Both the position numbers and the translations under genes were made by a program. From assembly GCF_030253575.1 (NCBI RefSeq), contig NC_080569.1, positions 14,188,001 through 14,252,000 of the forward strand: DNA of 64,000 nt, written 5' to 3'. Every line of letters starts with the position of its first letter. Within the stretch, counting starts at the first letter, position 1. Shown here piece after piece: positions 53,001 through 63,782 of the stretch. The notes under the pieces were generated by a model. The model did no database searches and was not told where the DNA came from. It saw nothing but the letters and a program-made list of their open reading frames with translations. This DNA comes from Rhododendron vialii (taxonomy: Eukaryota > Streptophyta > Magnoliopsida > Ericales > Ericaceae).

Positions 53001-54646
53001 AAGTTAATTATTCTGCATTCTCCCTTTTCTTCTTGTTAGGATAGCATACCAAATTCTGGCTGAAGGATGGTTCTCATTTTGCAGATATTTCAGAAAGCAG
53101 TGGTCAACAGCTGGATCTCCTGATCTTGGATACACTGTACAAGGTCAGTCACAAAGCTTAGAAAAAGTTATTTGTTTCTTCCCAATTCTTTTGTGAGGAC
53201 ACTTCTCTGCATTCGTTTATAGTCAGGTGTTGGGGTTACGAAGGAAAAAAAAAAATTCTTTGAAACCCATATAATATTTTCCGTGTATTGTAGTAGACGT
53301 ATTCAACAATATGATTGACTTGCTATTGAAAAAAGCTTTCACTTTATCATGTAGATACCTATTTGTTACTGAGTTGTATAGGAGAATTGTGGTAGACAAC
53401 ATATGTTCCGGCTCCTGCTTAGCATGGCCTTTTTCTGTTCTTCTCTTTTCAGAACCTGTTTTTCTGTTTCTCTACTGTATGTGTCATCCGTATATATCTA
53501 ACAGACCTGGGAAGAAACCCCTGGAATCGGTGTTATTACATTTGGTAAGCTACAAGAGAGACTCTCGATTATTTACACAACTGAAAGTGAAAGAAGCCTC
53601 ATTTGACTATTCGGAGTTGCCTACGTGGTTCCTTTGAATGCTGTCTCTTCATTGTGCGTCATCTAATACTTTTGTCAACTCATGCACCTATATAGTGGTT
53701 GTACCCATGCTGATTCTTTATCTTTGTCGTCAGTTCTGGTCTATAATCATTTCAGTTCTAGACACCCTTTCTTTGAGGTTTTTGTTCCAGGTTCCACTAT
53801 TTATTTGTGCCGATGGAAACTTGTTTATTCCTTTTCCATTGATTGCATGTCTTTTTCTTTTTGCCCGATGTTCTTAATTCTGCTTTTTTGTTTCTTCTTC
53901 CAAATTCTACAGAAGGGGTTACATAACACTCATTTTTGCTTCCCCCAGGTTTGTGTTGATTCTAGCAATGTTGAAATTTTGTATCTTTACATGAACTTAT
54001 GTTTTGTAGATCGCTCATGTTTGTATTGGCTTTCAGACTCTTGATGCTGTGAAGAGGTTACGCCCAAAGCGAGCATTGTTAATTGGGATGACCCATGAGT
54101 TTGATCATCACAAGGACAATGAATTTCTTAGGGAATGGTCTACAAGGTACTACAACTTGCATTTTGTTTATCATCTAATTCTCCATGCAGAATGTGTGAA
54201 ATCATTCTTTATTAAATTTTACTTGTTTAACAAGTTGTATGGGTGAGGGCATTTGTGATAGCTTTTGGGGGAGTGATTTTATGTTCTTACACCTTGTAAG
54301 CTGTGCCAATGTGTTGGTCTAAATGGCTTCTGCTTTCAGGTCAAAAACAGCTTTTGAACTTCTTAAAGCTTTTCTTTTGTCTTTTTGGATTCTGATTTTT
54401 AGAATCAGCTTTTGTAAAATCTAGTTTTTTGGCAATTGGTTACTCTCTGATTGAAAGGCCAATTGGGAATGAGGGCCAATTGGGAATGAGGGACTGGTAT
54501 TTCATGTCCTGTTATTTGGAAATTCTTACAGCTTTGTTTAATGTAGAGAACTGACTTCCTTGCTTTTGCGTTGTTTGACATAATATAGAGAGGGGATCCC
54601 TGTTCAGCTTGCACATGATGGATTGAGAATCCCGGTAGACCTTTAA
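47514..54646 (+). CDS. Metallo-beta-lactamase-fold hydrolase (PhnP / C777.06c-like), copy 1
   Basis: Nine exons join in phase: 47514-47701, 50574-50709, 51322-51449, 51974-52121, 52211-52316, 53085-53143, 53913-53948, 54037-54146, 54589-54646, giving 322 residues. The fold is recognised by FLGTGCSSALPNARC near the N-terminus, the strand LVDVGKTF, the metal motif THEHADAVLGLDD (His113, His115, Asp117), the later metal His in VMHGED, YISDVS, LLILDTLY and the C-terminal GMTHEFDHH. The pattern matches plant proteins named after fission yeast SPCC777.06c, related to bacterial PhnP phosphodiesterase; the plant substrate is unknown. The sixth motif position is Ala where many MBL enzymes have His. 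No transit peptide is obvious, so it is probably cytosolic. Intron 1 (2.9 kb) is filled with transposons. A second copy starts at 63595. Confidence 0.9.
47820..48090. mobile_element. TIR element (MITE) in hydrolase intron 1
   Basis: GGGGTTGTTTGGTTCC at the left end mirrors GTTCCAAACAGAGCC at the right. The left half is GGAAAGGAAAAG-rich and the right half CTTTTCATTTTCTTTCC-rich, so the element folds on itself. Same design as 21594-21783. Confidence 0.6.
48444..48950 (-). mobile_element. LINE/SINE-like 3' fragment between long direct repeats
   Basis: A T-run at 48488-48500 begins an insert of about 370 bases ending near 48858. On the minus strand it has a poly(A) end. The flanks repeat: GTATACACAGTATATTGGAT.. 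at 48444 and GCATACACAATATATTGGAT.. at 48858, continuing GTGCAAGATGAG for about 44 bases in all. A third partial copy (GTGCAAGATGAGCATGCCC) follows at 48926. Confidence 0.5.
49062..50374. mobile_element. hAT-type non-autonomous element in hydrolase intron 1
   Basis: The perfect 8-base direct repeat ATCATTAT flanks the element at 49054-49061 and 50375-50382, the size hAT transposases produce. The ends are TAGGGGTGTCAAAT and ATTTGCCACCCCTA, an inverted pair of the hAT type. GGGTTGGG/CCCAACCC-rich subterminal repeats follow at both ends (49130-49220 and 50270-50340). No transposase frame is present in its 1313 bases. A (GA)n tract of about 50 bases lies at 50026-50076. Confidence 0.85.
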
Positions 54647-55850
54647 TGAGGTAAGGTGCCCTAGATATTCGGTGTTATGTGCTCTAGATGTACTATGAAA
54701 CTATTTTTGTTTTGGGTTTTTCATAAGATGATTACATTACAGGTACAATGATCCCATTTGCTGCAAGTGATTTGCCGAGAAATGATGAGAGAAAGAAAGA
54801 ACTTATGTTTGCATTGCAAAATGGTTGTGAGACTGGAAGAACAATTGCGAGAACTGGAGAAAGATTACTCTCTGAAACAGCAATATAGAGAAAGATCTCT
54901 TATTTAAGTAGTTTCTTTCTCACAAAAAAATGACGAGATTTTGTGTCAAAATGGATTCCTTGTGTACGTTTAAAAGTGCTGCGATTGCCCATCAAAAATT
55001 CAAATGAAGATAGAAAGATGACCTGTTATATTGGTTGCTTTTTTGTTTTATGGCAAAATGAAAATAACTGGAACAATGACAACGGTAGTGATTGTTTTGT
55101 AACATCTTCGTTCTTGTCTCTGCAGGTAACATACAGCCATGAATGGGGTTAGAGTTCACTGTTTCTTCTCCCAACTGATTTGAAGAAATAAGAACAGGAT
55201 ATTGTTGTTGTCTAATAAAAAACAAGAGGCCGAGATTTTCGTATCTCTAGATTGCTTGGTATTATCTTTGTACTTGTGATAATACTACCATTTATTATTG
55301 TAAGTTAACATTTTACTAATTGTTTCATTCTGACGTATATATAGTCAAATTCACATATAATCCTACAAGTCTGACCAGTCAAATAGGTGTAGTCTGGATT
55401 TGAGCACACTATCAATTCAAGTGTTTGTTGTATGTCTAGTTTAAGTTCTCTGGAGAATATCTGTCGAGTATGAAATTCCAAAAAAAAACAAGAGATTTGG
55501 ATTTTGCTGTAATCAGCCCAATAAGCGTTCAAATAAACCAAAAAAGTGATATGATCTGTTATGGTTCAGAACGGTCAGTGTACTTTTGTAGTTATTTTTT
55601 TGTCATTTCAAACTTTTACCTCAGGAAGACAATTTTACCCTCTTGTTTTTTTTTTTTTGGCTGATTTAAACGATGGGCCCACCAGCTGATGTGGCATGCT
55701 ATATCAGAGTCATGGGTTGGAGCATGGGTCGAGTTCCTGGTCTGTAGACTTATTGACCTTTTAAATAGAAAACATGAGCTAGTTTGGGATTAGTCGCTCA
55801 GACAAAGGGAGAGAGAGTCACCGTTAATAGTTGACCTAAATTTTTTAGAA
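54647..55850 (+). other. 3' region of hydrolase copy 1 and intergenic DNA
   Basis: This probably contains the 3' untranslated region, with AT-rich sequence and AATAAG/AATAAA-like signals around 55185-55215. No further gene is seen. Confidence 0.35.
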
Positions 55851-55854
55851 AATA

Positions 55855-56096
55855 AGGGAGTGTTCCACTTTTGGAAAAAAATACTTTTTGAAAAAAAAAG
55901 GTAATTTCAAGCTCAAAAATCATGTGTTTATGAAAATAATTTTTCTACCAATATGGACCTTGTTTGATAGATTTCATTAAGATCTTTCAAACGGTGCAAA
56001 AAAAATTGAAAAAAGATTTTTCATTTTCATTATATTTGAGTTTGAAATTACCTTCTTTTTCAAAAAAGTACTTTTTTACAAAACCGGAACACCCCT
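55855..56096. mobile_element. MITE family A, copy 4
   Basis: GGGAGTGTTCCACTTTTGG at the start and CCGGAACACCCC at the end are an inverted pair. The interior follows copy 1 almost word for word (GTAATTTCAAGCTCAAAAAT, CTACCAATAT, TTTGATAGAT, AACGGTGCAAAAAAA). This is the best-preserved copy in the forward direction. Confidence 0.78.
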
Positions 56097-56108
56097 AAGT
56101 GGGTTCTC

Positions 56109-56690
56109 TCCTTATTTGAATTTTTTTTCGCATTTGTTAGTTTTAAGCCAAAACTTTTGTGGATTATTGATTCATCTCGACGAAAAAAATCGATAAAGTA
56201 AAAAAAATTACTTTTACCCAAGTATTTTGAGGAATAACCATTTTTTAGAAGAAAAAAAAAAGTAAAATAAGTTGACTGAGTTCTCCTAAACTTTTAAGAA
56301 AATTAACTGGTTTTGTCCTCCTTTAAATTTTTTTCGCATTTGTTAGTTTTTTTCGCTAAACTTTATTGGATTACTGATCCTTCTCGACGAGAGGAATCAT
56401 AAAAGTTTTTTTTTTACTTTTATCCAAATATTTTGAGAAATAATCACTATTTAGCACACAAAAAAAAGTCAACTTATTTCACTTTTGTTTTGCCAAAAAG
56501 TAGGAGTAGTTATTTTTCAAAATTTTTAGGTAAAAGTAAATTTTTTTACTCTTCTGATTTCTCTCATCGAAACAAATCAATAATCTATAAAAATTTGATA
56601 CAAAACTAACAAATGCAAAGAAAATTTAAATAAAGACAAATCAATATTTTCTTAAAAATTTGAACTCACCCAAGTGGCTATTTAAAAAAA
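56109..56690. mobile_element. Complex foldback element
   Basis: A unit beginning TTTTTTTCGCATTTGTTAG occurs at about 56144 and again at about 56329, each followed by GGATTA.TGATTC and CTCGACGA. The right side (56500-56640) carries the inverse: ATCAATAATCTATAAAAATTTGA and ACTAACAAATGCAAAGAAAA (each shown in part). So two direct units face one inverted unit. Family similarity to 46950-47335 is visible. Confidence 0.5.
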
Positions 56691-56768
56691 CGTTGCGTGT
56701 GCTATTCACAGGTTGAGTTTATAGTACAGTAGGGGCTCGATTGGATGGTATATGAGCCAAAACATCCA

Positions 56769-57207
56769 TATTAGGGAGGCGGGGGGTTGCTGTCCCCTTG
56801 GGGATAGCAGAGTGCTGCTGGGCCCAATTTCTGGGCCCACTCCGGTCTCGCTCTGATAATCGGAATCGTTTACTTTGTAGAACTCGTCGAGTAGAACAAC
56901 CATGCAAAAAATCAGCTTAATTGGATATCGTTAAGTGCCTGATCGGAACCTTTTTATCTTGAAAAGAATGGATCTGAAACACTGGATCAAATCCACTGTA
57001 ACCCATGGACCGAGAGTTATATGGGCTATGATCAGGCACTTAACGATATCCAATTAAGCTGATTTTTTGGATAGTTGTTCTACTCGACGAGCTCTACAAA
57101 GTGAACGATTCCGATCATCGGAGCGAGACCGAAGTGGATCCAAAATCAGGCACAGCAGCACGCTGCTGTCCCCTTGGGGACAGCAATCCCCCCGCTTCCC
57201 CGTATTA
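56769..57207. repeat. Long inverted repeat, ~176-bp arms with 85-base loop
   Basis: The left arm (56769-56944) and right arm (57030-57207) are reverse complements over nearly their whole length. About 39 bases next to the loop match perfectly (ending GTTAAGTGCCTGATC on the left). Other paired blocks are CTCGTCGAGTAGAACAAC, CGGTCTCGCTC and GCTGTCCCCTTGGGGA. The flank carries GGGGCTCGATTGGATGG near 56729, whose inverse-like wording AATCGAGCCCTAGTAGTAC recurs at 60739. It could be a foldback transposon or a hairpin-RNA locus. Confidence 0.8.
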
Positions 57208-57314
57208 GTGCTTGACTGCACCGTTTGGATAGATTCCACACTCCTGTATAACTTAATCCCCCTTCTTCTCTATCCCCAGGTCAGGGCCATAATCTATTGT
57301 TACCCCCCAGGTAG

Positions 57315-57700
57315 CAATAGCTAATTCGGCCTTATACACCTATTTTATGACCTTTCTACCTCCCTCATTCCCCCTCCAACCCCCCGACTCCATCTCTCGC
57401 ACAGAAAAAACCAAGCAAAACTAACCCATCTCTGACGCCGGAAAACAAAAATCAATCATGGCCGAAGTTGTAATTTACCAAAACTTTGTAATATACAGCA
57501 CCAGACAAGATCAATTTACACCACCACACCGTCGCCATCGTTGATTACAAAGAGAGGGGGGGAACGATGGGCTGTCAAAAATTCCAAACCTATTGCCACT
57601 AGATTGGTAGATATGACCATCCACCGTCTTCAAAATCCAACCGTCGTCAGATGCAAGACTGAACCTCCTAGTCGTTGTCCATGGGAGAAGGTGGGTGGAT
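57315..57700. other. Intergenic, no gene recognised
   Basis: C-rich and mixed sequence with open frames that run into the GA microsatellite at 57702. No domain is seen. Confidence 0.3.
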
Positions 57701-57701
57701 C

Positions 57702-57702
57702 G

Positions 57703-57785
<83 letters not shown>
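57702..57785. repeat. (GA)n microsatellite, ~84 bp
   Basis: An almost perfect GA dinucleotide tract, the longest in the window. Frames through it encode Arg-Glu or Leu-Ser runs and are not genes. Confidence 0.95.
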
Positions 57786-57790
<5 letters not shown>

Positions 57791-57879
57791 TTTAGAAAAA
57801 TCCTATCGTCCACACCCATTTGATTTGTTTAGTAAAATGAGTTTTGATCATGTGGTTCACATAAACTAAAAAAATCCTT

Positions 57880-59240
57880 TGTCTATCTCTTTTCTTTTGT
57901 ATATAGAAACGCTATTAGCAAAGAAGGAAACAAAGAATGGTATGGAAAGAATAGTGGTCCCACTCCACCCCCCGTCCCGATTTTTGAACTTTCAAGAATT
58001 CAAATTTGCCCTTACTTCAACCACACCTATTTTGACAATAGTCAAAAAAATTCGGAAAGTTCAAAACCAGATCTCACTCAGCCAGAATCAAACCAGATCT
58101 TCTCACTTCACACACTCTTCTCTCAACGGCCACCCCAAACCCATTCCCACCACCTCCGACGCGCCACCACAACCATCTCATCTCTTCTGTCTCCTCCATC
58201 TCACACGCTCTCCTCTCTACGTAGCACCACCAACGGCCACCCCAAACCCGCCCGCACCACCACCATCTCAAGTGAATCCAGTGTTTTTTGTGGATTCTAT
58301 AAGGACCAGGCTAAGCAATCCTCTTAGGGTATGTTTCTGTTGGAGTGGTTCTGTTTGCTCACATTGTTAGGGACTTTGATCCTCATGATCCCATTGGTGC
58401 CGTGTTTGTATCAGATGATAGAGCTAAGTGAACAGAGATAAAAATATAGTAGATATGATGACATTTTTTTACTGCAATTGAATTGGTGTGTGGTCACCAT
58501 TTACTGTGAAACACTAACAGAAAAGGGATTCGAAGTGGAGGAAACCGTGTGAGTCTTTTTCGTTGCAATTAAACTGGAGTGTTCTTCATAATTTTGCTCT
58601 TAGCTTAATTGCACTCAAATCTTCTATAAGTAAGGAGTAATAAGTACTGGTCTCAGGTAGGATCTAGGTAGTTGGGACCCATAAAATTTAGGAAGGTAAC
58701 CCATTTCATGAAACTGGACCATACCAACAATTGATTGAGGGCTTTGGTTCTGTGGTTCCAGTTAGAGTTATTTGTTGTTCTTCTCAGATTGTTCCAAACA
58801 GTCAAATTGTTTCATCTTAGCACTATGAAGCAATTTTATAGTTGCACTTTACAGACAGAATTCAAAGAGTGACTTTTGTATCAAATTAGAACCAAATTTA
58901 TACCAGGAAACATTTCCTAATCTGCAATCTGTAGACATTAGCCTAATCTCTTTTTGGCTGTAGTTGAGTTAGTACTTATTCAGGTGATTATAGTCACCTT
59001 CTAAGCTTCTTTTTTGTGAAATTACTGCTTTCTTATTCTAATTACTATAATGTGCAGGTCGAATGCCAAATTGCTTTGCAAATTAGGCCATATGGAAGAG
59101 GACGGTTGAGCAATCGACATGATATATTTGCTTACATCCCAGGCAAAGGTCATAATTTGCAGAAGCATTCTTATAGGCTAGACGGCTCTATTCTCTCGCA
59201 CTTCGATCAATTCCACGACTTTCCATCCTTCTTGTGAGAG
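57880..59240 (+). other. Unassigned region with an exon-like frame
   Basis: 58070-58290 is C-rich with Pro/Ser/Thr-type frames. After a TAATGTGCAG acceptor-like site at 59058, a frame of 59 codons ([19 protein letters not shown]...) runs to a TGA at 59235. It contains no family motif that I recognise. It may be the last exon of a small unknown gene or a captured gene fragment; no convincing upstream exon was found. Confidence 0.25.
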
Positions 59241-59602
59241 TTTTAACTAATTCTAATCCCCGGTCCTAATTTTTATAGTAATACTAAACTAATTACGGCA
59301 ACTATTAAACTAATTGTTCTAATCCCTAGTAATATTAAATGGGTTGATAACATTTAGTATGCTGCAAACTAGTGAACTAATCAGGGCAACTCATACTCAA
59401 CTAATTGAACCACCGTAGAGTCCTAATATTTAATCCCCAGTTCTAATCCGTAGTCCTAATTTTTGAATCCCCAGTTTTAATGTCTTAATTTTTTAATTCG
59501 TAATTTTAATCCCTTTCATTTTTTTAATCCCTAGTTTTAATGTAGACTTCCATAGTGATGTCAACACTGCAAAAAGGAAGACGTGATGCCGACACTGCAA
59601 AA

Positions 59603-59603
59603 A

Positions 59604-59644
<41 letters not shown>

Positions 59645-59655
59645 TGTGTGTGTGG
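59603..59655. repeat. (GA)n-(GT)n compound microsatellite
   Basis: A GA run followed by a short GTGTGTGT run. The neighbouring 59655-59760 is GGT-rich. Confidence 0.85.
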
Positions 59656-59942
59656 TGGATGGGCCGCTGTCTGTGGGGGCTCTGGTGGTGGTTGCTGCTG
59701 TCCGGTGGTGATCGATCGATGATGGTGGTTTGGTGGTGGTGGCTACACTGATTAGCAGAAAGAAGAATGGGAGGATGGAGGAGAGAGGAGTTTTTTGGTT
59801 TAAAATACGACCCAAAATCAATTTTCAGATTTTTCTTTCCGGCTTTTTTTCCATCGTAGGAGGGAAGTAGTGGGGCCCTTTTTTTTCCTGTTCAACTTTA
59901 TGTCATTCTTTGTTGTCTTCTTGGTTTGTTTCTATACTAATA

Positions 59943-60213
59943 CTCCCTCCGTCCCTTTTTTTGTGTCCAGTATTTCATTTTGAATTGTCCCTTAATAAGT
60001 GTCCATTTTGTAAAGTTATGGGGTAAAAGTTGATCTATTGTCTATTTTGTCCCTAAAAGTAGATTTTATTTTGAAAAGTTAGTGAGTAAAAGTGTAATGA
60101 TGATGGGTAAGTAAGGAAAGTGGAGGAAAAAGTTGATGTGAAAGGTGTAATGATGATGTCTTTTTAATAAGTTGGAGTTACGAAGCAGGACACTTAAAAA
60201 GGGACGGAGGGAG
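59943..60213. mobile_element. Stowaway-type MITE (271 bp)
   Basis: The ends CTCCCTCCGTCCC and GGGACGGAGGGAG are perfect 13-base inverted repeats. TA dinucleotides flank them at 59941-59942 and 60214-60215, as Tc1/mariner-type elements require. The inner sequence TTTTTTTGTGTCCAG mirrors CAGGACACTTAAAAA. Confidence 0.88.
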
Positions 60214-60215
60214 TA

Positions 60216-60790
60216 GCATTTTTGTTTTGCATATACTATTGTGTTGTGTACAAAACTAAATATTCAACAAAGAAAATGGACATTATATCAATAAACCCAT
60301 GCAAAAAAATTGGATATTAATAATTGACAAATAAAATAACCTATAACAAAAATTAATCCAACTTAACATTCATACATTTCATATTAAACAAAACACAAAT
60401 TGAATTAAAAATATTTTTTATAAATATAAAATTAAATATTTTATTTGTAAACTAAATTATTATTCCTTAAATTACAAAAAGGTCGTTAATTTTATTGATT
60501 TTTTTATTATATAATGAATAATCTAATTTCATACTGCATAAGGGCAAATGAGTCATTTGACAGCTTTTACATCATATCCCCTTCCTTATACTCCCAATTT
60601 ATCATTTATCCAAATCAAGTATTATTTTATCCCTCCTCCATAAATGTCACATTAATGTGGATTATCCATTCTTAATTAATATCATTCATTATCTTATCTC
60701 CTTCATAAATAATACACCCAAAACTCATACGGCATCTAATCGAGCCCTAGTAGTACAGCACTGTACAAGGGATTTGAAGCCAATTTGTTT
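60216..60790. other. AT-rich intergenic DNA
   Basis: No gene. The end of the stretch (60739-60757, AATCGAGCCCTAGTAGTAC) resembles the terminus of the long inverted repeat near 56729, which suggests a partial relative. Confidence 0.3.
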
Positions 60791-60794
60791 ATGA

Positions 60795-61730
60795 CTTGTT
60801 TGGATGGAGGATTTGTTTTGGGTAGATATAGAATGAGAGTAAATTTGAAGATGGATATGTAATGAGGGGTGATATGTTAAGAAATGTGGCCCCACCTATT
60901 AAGAATTGTGAATTTGTTATGAGATGTTTGGATGATTTTTTGAGAAGAAGGATATGGAAGATGGATATGATGAGATTAGATGTCAAATGACAAAATTGCT
61001 CCCACTTTAATTTTTGTAATGCTCAAAATTGGTTTATTTCAAATTTATTAGAATAAATGATACACTTTAGGATTAGATAATTTCATTTTAAAATACAAAG
61101 TGAAAACATGTTTTTTATTATAAAAATAGTACACTAAATTTAAAAAAAAAAAAAAAGCTAATTGGAAAGTGAAAAAATACACACATAGATGCGATATAGG
61201 AGAACCACTTCATCGAGTCCTCTCTTATACATACATAGGTCTCTCTCTCTCTCTCTCTCTCTCTCAGATCTCTTCGCCGCCGACCAACTCAAGTCTCACA
61301 AATCCACTTCACTCCCTATTTCCAAAAACTCCACCCACAGATCCTCTACAATCTCCTCGTCATCTCCATCCGCCGCCGATCATCTTCTCAAGGTTGCCAT
61401 TGCTAAAGATCAAGGTTGCTGGGTTCGACCTCCTCTCTCTGTCTCTCTCTCTCTTCTTCTTCTTCTTCTTCTTCGCTGTCATAGTAAAAAACTGTATGGG
61501 GGTGAGGGTGGATTTGGAGGGGTAAAAGAGTCCCAAATCCCCCGGATTTGCAAACGATAGGGGTAAAACTCTACTTGGCAAACCCACCCAAAACGCTGTT
61601 GGAGGTGGATTTGTAGTCCCAACAGTGTTTTAATCCACCCTCCTAAAAATGAAACCAAAGATCGGATATGAGTGGTACCAGGAGATGAAATTTGGGCGGC
61701 CTCCAAATCCAGCATCCAAACAGGGCCTTA
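60795..61730. mobile_element. Candidate TIR element, ~0.94 kb
   Basis: CTTGTTTGGATGGAGGATTTG at the left is mirrored by CAAATCC.GCATCCAAACAGG at the right. The interior has a (CT)n tract at 61241-61265, CTTCTT repeats, and a C-rich stretch (61266-61380) that reads as broken Ser/Pro-rich frames. No transposase is seen. Confidence 0.4.
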
Positions 61731-61948
61731 TAGTGGGTGCACGTAGATAAAATCAAAAGAGTTAGGGGTTAATTTGGTCATTTGCTGCTAAAAACATTCA
61801 ATCAACTCAGAGTAAATTTACAGTGCATAGAAATATGTAAAGGGACGCCAGGATAACAATAGCACGTGGAGGGAATTTTTAACGCGTGTTGACATGCACT
61901 ATCGTCAGCCCCGTGAGTTGATTGTAGAAAAAGCCTTCTTTTCTTCTA

Positions 61949-62599
61949 AGAGCATTGCCAATAACTTCAATGGCATTCTAAGCAAATTTGGTTTGAAAAA
62001 AGTGCAAATTTGCTCTTTGTCTAGCCACCAAATGGATGCACCACCCAACAGATTATGTATTCAGGCTCTCCAATAATCCCAAAACTATTTTTTTTCCTTA
62101 AGAGAAAACACAATATATACAGTTATACATAGGTATATATACATACACTTGTTTTTCAACCCAGAAGAATTCAGTCGATTCAACACAGGTATATACATAT
62201 ACATACACATCCAAAAAATCGAAACACCAACTCTGATTCAACGCCAGCGTCGAAATCGATTCAACCCAAAACAAATCGAAACCCAAAAAATTGCCGTCGT
62301 CGAAATCGATTCTACAAAAATATAACCCAGGAGAAATTACCGTCCTCAGCCGTCGTCGACTTCTTCACTCGTATTGGTGCCGTCGTCAACTTCTTCGCTC
62401 ATATTTGGTTGGACGTACACAACACCACTAGAGAGAGAGACAAAGTGAGCTCCCTGTACCTCGGCTGTGGTGGCTAGGTACTATAGCATATGGGGCTTTG
62501 ACGAGGAGGGAGGCGAGGCTGTTGGGCAAGGGTTTTGGGCGCTGCCTCATCGGAAGTGGCGAGAGAGGGGGAAGAGACTAGGCTATTGGAGATGCTCTA
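61949..62599. mobile_element. TIR element of the AGAGCATxTxCAA type
   Basis: AGAGCATTGCCAATAAC at the left pairs with GCTATTGGAGATGCTCT at the right. The interior repeats GCCGTCGTCGAAATCGATT-like blocks (62235-62310 and 62343-62395) and has no intact gene. It is a larger relative of 12933-13290. Confidence 0.55.
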
Positions 62600-62676
62600 A
62601 TTGTTGCATTCAGGCACCGTAAAATTCTGTGCACCTATAACCAAATTCACATCTAATTCCTCAATTATTGATATTT

Positions 62677-62880
62677 ACTTCCTTCGTCCAGATTTAATAG
62701 TCTCTAGTTCAATCATAACCGGATAAAAAATAAATTATATCTTTAAAGTAGTAATGAATTTTATAGATCTTATTTTATATATTTCAATTAGTTCTATACG
62801 ACAATGTTCTCAAAATTACATAAAACATTATGAATTATAAGATATAATTGATAATTGATTGAAAAGTAACACAAACTCCC
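62677..62880. mobile_element. Stowaway-like MITE, diverged
   Basis: TTACTTCCTTCGTCCAGATTTAAT (shortened: ACTTCCTTCGTCC) begins the element. Its interior (ACCGGATAAAAAATAAATTAT, then ATGAATTTTATAGATCTTATTTTATAT, shown in part) is the inverse of 23990-24110, so the two are the same family. The right end is poorly preserved. Confidence 0.5.
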
Positions 62881-63542
62881 AAGCGTGTGCCGAGTGGCCA
62901 ATCCGGCCGTTCATCTCGTAATTAACGGCTCGGATCGAAACATCTTTTTCTTTTTTCTTTTTTTAAATCCGTTCGATACATTTACATCTGGGCCGTCCAA
63001 AACACTTTTGGACGGCCGAGATGTGCTCGACACCCCTGCCAAGCAGGGGTGCTTGGCGGGGTCTCCAGGTCCGACTTTAAGTCCCATAAAGTGCATGCGG
63101 AAGATCGTGAAACCATTTTTTCAAAGTACATTTCAAATTATCTGTGTTTGGTTTGTGTTTTGAAAAGTTTTTGGGAAAATAGTAGGGGTAATAAGTGGAG
63201 AGAAATAGAGAGAGAAATGTTAAAAGTAGGAGAAATCTAGGGGAAATCTAGAAGGAATTTTTTGAAATTTTTTTTTCAATTAGCAAAGAGAACAAGACAT
63301 AAAATTTGCAAGAGCAAATATTGAGAGCGCAAATAAGACAAGTGGATACCGGATAGGTACCTCTCCTCTAGTAAAACGAAGAAAAATCAGAGCCGGCGTA
63401 CACATTCACTGCGTGTAGAAAATTGTTTGCTTCCTTTCTACGTTTTGTTTCTTTTTCTCTTTCTGTTGGCCGAGAGAATCCCGCTGCACACCTCCCTCTC
63501 CTTAGTCGTTCCCTCTAGTTTCCTCTACGCCATCTCCATCTA

Positions 63543-63546
<4 letters not shown>

Positions 63547-63582
<36 letters not shown>
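63547..63582. repeat. (CT)n microsatellite in hydrolase copy 2 leader
   Basis: A CT run lies just upstream of the copy-2 start codon. Copy 1 has only a short CT run at the corresponding place (about 47492-47503), so the tract expanded or contracted after duplication. Confidence 0.9.
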
Positions 63583-63588
<6 letters not shown>

Positions 63589-63594
63589 CGGACA

Positions 63595-63782
63595 ATGGAA
63601 TTCAGCGGCAATGTCGGCGAGAAAGGCTACGCCGCGGAACCCCGATCGGCTGTGATATTCCTAGGCACCGGTTGTTCGAACTCTGTACCCAACGCCAGGT
63701 GCCTCATCCAGCCCTCAGATCCTCCCTGTCAAGTTTGCTTCTCCTCCTTGGCCCTCTTACCAGATCGAAACCCCAACTACAG
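63595..63782 (+). CDS. Metallo-beta-lactamase-fold hydrolase, copy 2 (exon 1 only, gene leaves the window)
   Basis: Exon 1 has the same length (188 bases) and the same phase-2 donor (TACAG|GT) as copy 1 at 47514-47701. Its 62 complete codons differ from copy 1 at only about seven residues, for example S for T at position 4, K for N at 10, and NSV for SAL in the CS.. .PNARC segment. The leader is also related: AGTAAAACGAAGAAA and GCCGAGAGAATCCCGCTGC occur upstream of both starts, so the duplication included promoter-proximal DNA. The remaining exons lie beyond 64000, so it cannot be said whether this copy is intact. Confidence 0.85.

Noticed and set aside
57541..57869. Arg-Glu and Leu-Ser repeat frames
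   Set aside because: These are translations of the long GA microsatellite. The same applies at 31633-31902, 49926-50138 and 59561-59821.
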